Assembly (NCBI GenBank): GCA_905221605.1
Contig: CAJNDS010000091.1
Location: 1-10,000 of the forward strand
DNA from: Symbiodinium natans
Taxonomy: Eukaryota; Sar; Dinophyceae; Suessiales; Symbiodiniaceae
Reading direction: 5' to 3'
Length of the DNA: 10,000 nt
The notes beneath the pieces were generated by a model. That model was not told the DNA's origin, did no database searches, and saw nothing but the letters and a program-made list of their open reading frames with translations. Every line of letters starts with the position of its first letter. The first letter of the stretch is position 1. Shown in pieces: positions 7,216 through 10,000 of this stretch. The position numbers and the translations under genes are program-made.

Positions 7216-8813
7216 AAAAAAACCCACAAAACCCCAAATAGAACTTTCCATAAACCCTAGACCCTAAACCCAAAACCCGAAACCCAAAACCCGAAACCCG
7301 AAACGGAAAACCCAAAACCCAAAACCCTAAACCCAAACCCTAAACCCTTAAACGCATTTTAGGGGAAATAGGCAAATTCCAACGGGCCTAGCGAGGCTCC
7401 GAAGAGAAGCAAGGCGAGATCCCACCTTCGACCTCTCTCGCAGGCACTGATCGTCGCGCTGTAGCCTTGGTTGGGATTTTGGGGTTCTGAGGTCCAGGGT
7501 TGACGGTTGAGGGTTTAAGTTCTAGGGTTTAGGGTTTAGGGTTTAAGGTGCAGGGTTTAGGGTCATGGATTTTAGGTGAACTACAGAGTACCCTTCAGTC
7601 CCAGACAGCCCGATTTGAATCAAGAAGGACCAGTCTTGTTGCGAAGCTGCGGCCTTAAACTTATAGGGTTCTTACTGGAGGGGGAGTTGATTGAACGGTA
7701 GGTAACCCAAGGTTCCCGAACACTCCCCATTCTCCTAAGGCTCCCTAAGGCTCCCTAAGGCTCCCTAAGGTTCCCTAAGGTTCCCTAAGGTTCCCTAAGG
7801 TTCCCTAAGGTTCCCTAAGGTTCCCTAAGGTTCTTTAAGGTTCCCTAAGGTTCCTAGAACCCCCTCCCCTTAAGACCCTTTCGTAAGCCCCAGAAACCCG
7901 AAGCCGTCAACACACCAAGCCCAACTCGCCCAGGTGGCTGATGACGTTGGGCACCAGCTGGGCGTCCGGGATGGAGTAGAAGAGATCCTCTCTTGTCCAA
8001 CAACCGGTGCCCCTAAAGATCAAAAGAGGAAGCCCAGAAACAGAATCTCGATTGTGCTCCGTCTGACCTACATGAACCCAAAGCTCTTACTCCAAGATAG
8101 GCCCGAAGCTCTGCTATAAACTCCACTGGCACAAAATGCTAAAGCAACTCACAAACCGTAAGCCCCTAAATCCCAAAAACACGTTGTCACGCAACAAAAC
8201 TCTCCACCCCACCTTCCCCTTTTCAAAAAGCTCCTCCGATGAGGAGGGTTTAGGGTTTAGGGTTTAAAAAGCTCTCCCAATGAGGCGAGGTGCTAAGGCG
8301 CCCTGCCACCAGCTCGACCCCCTGCAGGCGCTTATGCCGATGGAATAGTGCGGCAGATCCTGAGTTTGTAGGGTTTGGGGTTTAGGGTTTAGGGTTTAGG
8401 GTACTGGAAGGGTCTCATGGGTACTTACAAGCAGGGTGTTAGAAGTCCCCTTTCCGAAGGTTATAACCATAGGATTGTCCTACCTATATCCCTACTTATA
8501 AGAAACCATGAACCTCCAAGTAGGTTCAAAAGACCCAGGAGGCCGAAAAGGCCCTGGGAAGCCGCGCACCGGCCTCCCAAAAACGAAAACCACATCTTTT
8601 AGGGTTTAGGGTTTAGGGTTTAGGGGTCGGTCAAAACTTGTTGTGTCAAAGGGGCACCCAGACGTGAGCAGTGAAGTTTTCGGCATGACTTCAAAAGCAA
8701 AAGCTGTCGGCTTCAAACTTCTTGGCACCCAAACCCCCTTCAACATTTTCTTATCAACACGAAGACGTCAGGGAGCGAGCTTGCCTCCGCCACCTCGTCT
8801 TGCAGCATGTATC
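2686..8813 (-). CDS. Pentatricopeptide repeat protein gene, multi-exon, partial at both ends
   Basis: Eleven exons on the minus strand: 8813-8770, 8359-8294, 7987-7939, 7465-7400, 6841-6775, 6161-6105, 5983-5377, 5202-5125, 4974-4919, 3275-3228, 2725-2686. Joined, they give about 390 residues made almost only of 35-residue PPR units (pattern V-I-S-Y-[SN]-A-A-I-S-A-C-E-K-G-x-Q-W-Q-x-A-x-x-L-F-x-x-M-x-x-A-x-L-x-P-[DNST]). PPR proteins of this P-like type bind organellar RNA one base per repeat and act in processing, stability or editing; no catalytic domain lies in the window. All introns start GC or GA and end AG before an exon G. Every junction keeps frame and, with one small exception inside exon 7, the repeat period. 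The start, any targeting peptide and the stop lie outside or were not recognised. The model is my reconstruction; its terminal exons are the weakest parts. Confidence 0.85.
2726..3227 (-). other. PPR intron 10 (GC...AG)
   Basis: Starts GCTGGGTGGG after TGCGA and ends CCAG before exon 11. It holds the foldback element at 2748-2892. It is the one intron without a clean TTTAGGG tract, having only degenerate pieces (GTTAGGGC near 2905, GGTTGAGGG near 2959). The 80-97-codon minus-strand open frames at 2942-3246 show no family features and are shadows. Confidence 0.4.
2748..2892. mobile_element. MITE-like element, copy B (best terminal repeats)
   Basis: The left end (2748-2771, CTTGGAGGTTC then GGGTACTTAGTA) and right end (2868-2892, TACTAAGTACCC then GAACCTCCAAG) are inverted repeats of 24-25 nt with only a one-base indel and a mismatch. 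Length is 145 bp, with an AT-rich centre and no coding sequence. Shared ends with copies A, C and D define a family. No obvious target duplication. It lies in PPR intron 10 and is probably a non-autonomous DNA transposon. Confidence 0.75.
3228..3275 (-). CDS. PPR exon 10
   Basis: The exon starts after ACAAG with one base that completes the Lys codon opened by exon 9, then reads LSPSLILYRSAISHC and the first two bases of a Glu codon. These are PPR positions 32-35 and 1-12, with L-x-P, Y4, A-I-S-x-C-E all kept. Without splicing, the upstream frame has no Met or PPR match and the downstream frame stops at once (ELGG then TAG). Position 5 is Arg, unlike the Ser/Asn of other units. Confidence 0.7.
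3285..3312 (+). repeat. Short TTTAGGG tract in intron 9
   Basis: Four units (TTAGGG, TTCAGGG, TTTAGGG, TTTAG) close to the 3' splice site of the intron. Confidence 0.8.
3585..3670 (+). repeat. Left subterminal GATCAAAA repeats
   Basis: Four tandem units of 20-27 bp, pattern GGATCAAAAAAA then TTATTTG, starting at 3585, 3605, 3632 and 3652. They are mirrored in inverse orientation at 4661-4737. Subterminal repeats of this kind serve as transposase binding sites in some DNA transposons; that role is inferred. Confidence 0.75.
3798..4000. repeat. 42-bp tandem repeat with alternating A/B units
   Basis: Five units start at 3798, 3842, 3884, 3926 and 3968. Type A reads GAGTTTCCAGAGGCTGCAAA, type B GCGCTTTCAGAGGCTGGACA, each after GCAGCATTTCT; the order is A-B-A-B-A, a dimeric 84-bp higher-order unit. 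Since 42 is 14 codons, the minus strand stays open (QPLETQKCCYLQY alternating with QPLKAQKCCYLQY) from 3998 to 3645. I do not regard that frame as a gene. Confidence 0.9.
4017..4368. repeat. About 110-bp tandem repeat, 3.5 copies
   Basis: Units start at GCATCA/GCATAA at 4017, 4128, 4205 and 4315 (111, 77, 110 and a partial 54 bp). Each has GGTTTCGAAA-like, then GCTTTGAAGCAAGCTGGCAC, then a G-rich block. Units 1 and 3 also carry a G-run/C-run palindrome (nine G then twelve C at 4088-4108; GGGCCCCGCCCCCC at 4282-4295), which unit 2 lacks, explaining its shorter length. Confidence 0.85.
4369..4635 (+). repeat. Polypyrimidine tract with CCTTGCTT octamer array
   Basis: Almost pure C/T on the plus strand. 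About ten perfect octamers CCTTGCTT lie at 4453-4532, followed by CTTC and CCCT microsatellite. Homopurine/homopyrimidine DNA of this length can form triplex (H-DNA). Phe/Leu/Pro-rich and Lys/Arg/Glu-rich open frames here are artefacts. Confidence 0.95.
4661..4737 (-). repeat. Right subterminal GATCC repeats (inverted)
   Basis: AATAAATATTTTTTGATCC (4661-4679), AAATAAATTTTTCTTGATCC (4681-4700), and a decayed third unit ending TTTTTTGATCC (4737). Inverse of the left set at 3585-3670. Confidence 0.75.
4919..4974 (-). CDS. PPR exon 9
   Basis: Begins with a Glu codon after CCAGAG and reads EGRQWQLSFRLFYEMLAD plus two bases of a Lys codon: PPR positions 13-31 with Q16-W17, L23-F24 and M27 all conserved. 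It follows exon 8 (ending C-E) in phase 0, so the junction reads C-E-E-G-R-Q-W. The donor is GC (GCGTCC). Beyond it the frame loses PPR character at once. Confidence 0.82.
4975..5124 (-). other. PPR intron 8 (GA...AG), 150 nt
   Basis: Begins GATCCTAGG after TGTGAG and ends CCAGAG. More than a third is telomere-like repeat (5059-5112, TTTAGGG on the plus strand, so CCCUAAA in the transcript). The plus-strand 104-codon open frame covering 4731-5045 is a shadow across this intron and exon 9. Confidence 0.75.
5125..5202 (-). CDS. PPR exon 8
   Basis: Twenty-six codons in phase 0 at both ends. It reads ELFSAMPEAKVTPS then VISYSAAISSCE: PPR positions 22-35 and 1-12. The AG acceptor (5204-5203) lies directly before GAG, and without it the frame stops two codons upstream (TAG at the junction). 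Joined to exon 7 it gives W-Q-H-A-L-E-L-F. The donor is GA (GATCCT). Confidence 0.87.
5203..5376 (-). other. PPR intron 7 (GA...AG), 174 nt
   Basis: Starts GAGCCTAGG after GCCTTA and ends GCTAG. It holds a telomere-like tract (5225-5260, TTTAGGG/TTTAAGG on the plus strand) and a C-run/A-run pair (5311-5337). Intron start and next exon start share GAGC. Confidence 0.8.
5311..5337 (+). repeat. C-run followed by A-run
   Basis: Twelve C, one T, three C, then eleven A. The same C-then-A arrangement occurs at 7178-7222, and its complement (T-run then G-run) at 9530-9568. Confidence 0.9.
5377..5983 (-). CDS. PPR exon 7, main exon with about six PPR units
   Basis: The largest exon, 607 nt. After one base completing a Gln codon it reads LTPD, then units beginning VISYSATISAC, VISYNAAISAC, VISHSAAISSC, VISYSAAISSC, IVTYSACISAC and QISYNATISSC, the last cut at position 21 (WQHAL). 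Each is 35 residues except the first, which has two extra residues (CASERRVQW in place of CEKGxQW). Two helices per unit and the conserved C-E-K-G-x-Q-W motif mark it as PPR. The frame would run on to a stop (TGA) at 5349-5347, but the last nine codons (EPRMPSVVP) lose the repeat, so I end it at a GA donor (5376). The first Met in the frame (5922) is internal and is not the start. Confidence 0.96.
5984..6104 (-). other. PPR intron 6 (GC...AG), 121 nt
   Basis: The shortest intron. Begins GCCCCTTGG and ends CCCCAAG. About half is telomere-like (6001-6059, CCCTAAA on the plus strand, so UUUAGGG in the transcript). Confidence 0.85.
6105..6161 (-). CDS. PPR exon 6
   Basis: The first base completes Glu12; then KAGQWQLAILLFASMQEA plus two bases of a Gln codon: PPR positions 13-31. 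The acceptor is CCGAG, as in exon 5. If unspliced, the frame would reach TGA six codons later. Joining to exon 7 gives M-Q-E-A-Q-L-T-P-D-V-I-S-Y, a perfect unit, which is strong support for the GC donor at 6104. Confidence 0.88.
6393..6495. repeat. 43-bp minisatellite
   Basis: CAAGGCTTCAA starts units at 6393, 6436 and 6480 (spacing 43 and 44 bp). The units share AAG then GCCCAAAA in the middle. The third is truncated. Confidence 0.85.
6509..6660. repeat. Short tandem/direct repeats with exact 25-bp core
   Basis: A 25-bp core starting CCCGCCCAAAACTCCGG is identical at 6523-6547 and 6636-6660. A third, partial copy (GCGCCCAAAACCCGCCCAAG) lies at about 6581-6600. The core also resembles 1190-1220 far upstream. 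Confidence 0.85.
6775..6841 (-). CDS. PPR exon 5
   Basis: Two bases complete a Gly codon; then KMQGAQLVPD, VPSYSATISSC and two bases of a Glu codon: positions 26-35 and 1-12. The acceptor is CCGAG before GAAAG. Joining to exon 4 gives L-L-L-F-G-K-M, restoring the L-F-x-x-M spacing. Downstream the frame drifts to E-K-L-G-T and loses the Gln-Trp pair, supporting a GA donor at 6774. Confidence 0.87.
6842..7399 (-). other. PPR intron 4 (GA...AG), 558 nt
   Basis: Begins GAGCCTCG and ends CCGAG. Telomere-like tracts at 6878-6918 and 7251-7353 are CCCTAAA-type on the plus strand, with CCCAAAA and CCCGAAA variants in the second. A 36-base C-run followed by nine A lies at 7178-7222. Polyglycine or polyproline open frames across it are artefacts. 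Confidence 0.8.
7178..7222 (+). repeat. 36-base C-run followed by A-run
   Basis: Uninterrupted C from 7178 to 7213, then nine A. The transcript would carry a 36-base G-run inside intron 4. Exact length may be a sequencing estimate. Confidence 0.9.
7400..7465 (-). CDS. PPR exon 4
   Basis: Two bases complete a Ser codon split with exon 3; then YSATISACERGRRWDLALLL, then F and the first base of a Gly codon: positions 4-25. The join to exon 3 reads V-P-N-V-I-S-Y-S-A-T-I-S-A-C, exactly the PPR pattern. The acceptor is CCAAG before GCTAC. The donor GA (7399-7398) overlaps a possible GC two bases on; only the first keeps the spacing with exon 5. Confidence 0.87.
7466..7938 (-). other. PPR intron 3 (GC...AG), 473 nt
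   Basis: Begins GCCACCTGG and ends CCAAG; exon 4 begins GCTAC, again like the intron start. It holds a telomere-like tract (7484-7566, TTTAGGG-type on the plus strand) and the decamer minisatellite at 7731-7850. The stretch 7567-7730 shows nothing recognisable. Confidence 0.8.
7731..7850. repeat. Decamer minisatellite TTCCCTAAGG
   Basis: Twelve 10-bp units in perfect register: one TCTCCTAAGG, three CTCCCTAAGG, then TTCCCTAAGG with one TTCTTTAAGG. It contains the CCCTAA core but with a different period, so it may be a re-amplified telomere-like derivative. The block order (CT variants, then TT variants) indicates stepwise expansion. Confidence 0.95.
7939..7987 (-). CDS. PPR exon 3
   Basis: Starts in phase 0 with DLFYSIPDAQLVPNVI and the first base of a Ser codon: positions 22-35 and 1-3. 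The acceptor is AGAG before GAT. Joined to exon 2 it reads W-Q-G-A-L-D-L-F; joined to exon 4, Trp17 to Trp17 spans exactly 35 residues over three exons. The donor GC (7938-7937) is followed by CACCTGG. The plus-strand frame from 7934 is a shadow. Confidence 0.87.
7988..8293 (-). other. PPR intron 2 (GC...AG), 306 nt
   Basis: Begins GCACCTCGCC after GCCTTA and ends AGAGAG. It contains a three-unit TTTAGGG tract between two 20-bp direct repeats (8225-8285). The rest shows nothing recognisable. Confidence 0.78.
8225..8285 (+). repeat. TTTAGGG tract between 20-bp direct repeats
   Basis: AAAAAGCTCCTCCGATGAGG (8225-8244) and AAAAAGCTCTCCCAATGAGG (8266-8285) differ at three of 20 positions. They enclose GAGGGTTTAGGGTTTAGGG. 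The arrangement looks like insertion of telomere-like DNA with duplication of the target. Confidence 0.8.
8294..8359 (-). CDS. PPR exon 2
   Basis: Twenty-two codons in phase 0 at both ends: DLPHYSIGISAC then RGSSWWQGAL, PPR positions 35 and 1-21. Tyr4, Ile8, Cys11, Trp17-Gln18 and Ala20-Leu21 are conserved; Glu12 is Arg and Gln16 is Trp. The acceptor CTCAG precedes GAT; the GC donor is at 8293. It is more diverged than the central units, but its join to exon 3 is exact. Confidence 0.78.
8360..8769 (-). other. PPR intron 1 (GA...AG), 410 nt, tentative
   Basis: Begins GACGTC after CTCCCT and ends CTCAG before exon 2. Telomere-like tracts lie at 8368-8402 and 8597-8624 (TTTAGGG on the plus strand), with a small foldback element between them (8403-8520). 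The upstream limit depends on exon 1, which is uncertain. Confidence 0.5.
8403..8520. mobile_element. MITE-like element, copy C
   Basis: The right end CCCTACTTATAAG, AAACCATGAACCTCCAAG (8490-8520) matches copies B and D. Reversed, it aligns with the left end CTGGAAGGGTCTCATGGGTA and CTTACAAGCAGGG (8404-8436), with several mismatches. About 118 bp, non-coding, in PPR intron 1. The plus-strand 61-codon open frame that crosses it is not a gene. Confidence 0.65.
8770..8813 (-). CDS. PPR exon 1 of this window (tentative)
   Basis: After the acceptor GTAAG the frame required by exon 2 reads YMLQDEVAEASSLP: PPR positions 21-34, with L23, E29, A30 and P34 as in other units, and Val for Met27. A GA donor (8769) gives L-P-D-L-P-H-Y-S. 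It is not the true first exon, since it begins mid-repeat. The match is modest; chance cannot be excluded. Confidence 0.45.
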
Positions 8814-8829
8814 CTTACTGGGCTTAGGA

Positions 8830-8874
8830 TCCCTAAACCCTAAAGCCTAAACCCTAAACTCTAAACCCTAAACC
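8830..8874 (-). repeat. CCCTAAA array
   Basis: Six CCCTAAA-type units on the plus strand, followed after a few bases by TTTAGGG-type repeats (8881 on). The two arms point away from each other, the reverse of the junction at 1384-1498. Confidence 0.9.
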
Positions 8875-8880
8875 TACTTT

Positions 8881-9126
8881 CTAGGGTTTGGGATTTGGGA
8901 GCTTAAGGCTTAGGGTTCGGAGTTTGGGGTGTAGGACTTAGTGCTCGGAAGGGTTTAGGGTTCAGGGTTTCGGACTTAGTGCTTAGAAGGGTTCAGGGTT
9001 TAGGACTGAGTGCTTAGAAGGGTTTGGGACTTAGGGTTTAGGACTTAGAAGGGTTTAGGGTTCAGAGTTTAAGACTTAGTTCGTAGAAGGGTTCAGGGTT
9101 TTGGGCTTTAGGGCTTAGGGTTTAGG
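8881..9126 (+). repeat. Telomere-derived satellite with alternating 38/31-bp units
   Basis: From 8934 units begin GGACTTAGTGCT and continue AGAAGGGTT, then one or more TTTAGGG/TTCAGGG. Starts are 8934, 8972, 9003, 9041 and 9072 (lengths 38, 31, 38, 31 and a longer last unit that runs into plain TTTAGGG). The 7-bp difference equals one telomere unit, so long and short forms differ by one heptamer. Confidence 0.85.
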
Positions 9127-9206
9127 GTGTACCGAAGAGGTTCTCGGTGGGGCTCCGAGGTCGATATTGAGACCAGAAAGAGGGCCTAGAAGGCTTAAGG
9201 CCTCTT

Positions 9207-9283
9207 TTGGGGTTTAGGGTTTCGGGTTTAGGGTTTTAGGGTTCGGGGTTTAGGGTTTAGGGTTTGGGGTTTAGGGTTTAGGG
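9207..9283 (+). repeat. TTTAGGG telomere-like array
   Basis: Ten units with TTTCGGG, TTTGGGG and one-base-longer variants, on the plus strand. Confidence 0.92.
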
Positions 9284-9529
9284 AACTCAAAGCCTTAGAT
9301 TCTGAAGCAAGAGTTATCACTTTGAACAGTACGTAAAGAACCCCACTCAAGCACAACTTTTCAGGGTTGAGGGTTTAGAAAATTAGGGTTCAGGTTCAGG
9401 ATTTTGTGTTTAGGGCAAGAGATATCTGCATAGCAGCTGAGCAGCAGTTCAAAAGACTGATTGGCCCGCCTCTGCCTCTTCAAACTCTGCAAGACCTGGA
9501 GGGTTTTGGGCTCAAGGTTTAGGATCTAA
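9284..9529. other. Unassigned sequence with decayed telomere-like pieces
   Basis: Degenerate TTTAGGG-like pieces lie at 9362-9417. At 9420-9495 one minus-strand frame (ALQSLKRQ-like, without the start of that run) vaguely recalls a PPR helix, but lacks Trp17, Cys-Glu and Pro34, so I do not call an exon. TTTTGGGCTCAAG (9504-9516) resembles the 3' end of the spliced leader with one extra G, probably by chance. Confidence 0.4.
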
Positions 9530-9600
9530 TTTTTTCTTTTTTTTTTGTGGGGGGGGGGGGGGGGGGGGTTTAGGGCTTGAGGGTTTAGGGCTGAGGGGCT
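9530..9600 (+). repeat. T-run, 20-base G-run and telomere-like units
   Basis: A T-rich run (9530-9546), G-run (9549-9568), then TTTAGGGC and TTGAGGG units. It is the complement of the C-run/A-run pairs at 5311 and 7178. Confidence 0.88.
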
Positions 9601-9900
9601 TTAGGGGGAATTCATTTGGTTGAAATGCTGTGCGCTTGAATTGAAGGGTCGATGCGTTTGGGATTTTGGGGTTGGCGTTTAGGGAACAGAATAAGGGTGA
9701 AAACCTCGAGAGCCTGAAAAGAATGGCTGGTCAGACATGCTACATAGTTTAAGGTTTAGGATTTGGGGTTGTACCCAGGAAACCCTTCTCTCAGCCCCCA
9801 ACACACTTATCGTCCAAATAGGAAGCCCCGTCTCGGATTACACCTATTCTGGCAAACCCCATATTGAACCCAGAGCCCTAAACCCCAAACCCCACACCCT
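9601..9900. other. Unassigned sequence
   Basis: No gene or RNA seen. Decayed telomere-like pieces lie at 9658-9682 and 9745-9770 (G-rich plus strand) and 9876-9901 (C-rich plus strand). The 63-codon plus-strand open frame from 9737 spans these repeats and has no recognisable motif. Confidence 0.45.
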
Positions 9901-10000
9901 ACTGGGAGGCTTAGAAGTATGGCGATAAGTAGGGTCAGTATGGTTTTAAACCTTATTTAGGATACTTATAACCCTACTTATAGGCAACCATGAACCTCCT
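9901..10000. mobile_element. MITE-like element, copy D (reaches window end)
   Basis: The right end ACCCTACTTATAGGCAACCA then TGAACCTCC (9971-9999) matches copy C. Reversed, it aligns with the left end GGGAGGCTTAGAAGTATGGC and GATAAGTAGGGT (9904-9935). About 100 bp; the last bases may continue beyond the window. Confidence 0.65.

Noticed and set aside
6907-7251. Minus-strand open frame with a polyglycine run
   Set aside because: Created by the 36-base C-run and flanked by telomere-like repeats inside intron 4.
7731-7850. CRISPR-like array
   Set aside because: Repeats are 10 bp, contiguous and without spacers; a eukaryotic minisatellite.
9440-9495. Possible PPR helix on the minus strand (LQSLKRQ)
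   Set aside because: None of the diagnostic PPR residues are present and no junction to exon 1 in phase can be shown.
9504-9516. Second spliced-leader-like match TTTTGGGCTCAAG
   Set aside because: It has one extra G within a G/T-rich decayed telomere tract and is easily explained by composition.

Overview
The window looks like nuclear DNA of a dinoflagellate, probably close to Symbiodiniaceae; the taxon is inferred, not searched. Three signals agree: (1) pentatricopeptide (PPR) units of the type VISYSAAISACEKGGQW that I associate with that lineage; (2) introns that start with GC or GA (never GT) and end AG before an exon that starts with G, the known dinoflagellate splice habit; (3) very many TTTAGGG/CCCTAAA plant-type telomere-like tracts. 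Nothing looks bacterial, viral or organellar.

The main gene is one PPR gene on the minus strand, at about 8813 to 2686, incomplete at both ends. Only its largest exon (5983 to 5377) appears as a long open frame. The other exons are 40 to 78 nt long. I found them by following the 35-residue PPR period across introns: each proposed junction restores the frame and the repeat spacing. Eleven exons (two of them tentative) join into about 390 residues, roughly eleven PPR units. The expected role is sequence-specific RNA binding in plastid or mitochondrion.

The introns are the unusual part. Nine of the ten contain a telomere-like tract, in either orientation. They also hold minisatellites, C-run/A-run pairs, small foldback elements and, in the largest intron, a 1.17 kb composite element with inverted subterminal GATCAAAA repeats and an 11-bp flanking duplication.

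Layout: 1-2560 has no gene I can support and carries telomere-like arrays (one of them head-to-head), a foldback element and a copy of a small inverted-repeat family; 2560-8813 is the PPR gene; 8814-10000 is again telomere-derived repeat DNA, ending in another copy of the small family. Most open frames of 60 to 190 codons outside the PPR exons are low-complexity or antisense artefacts.
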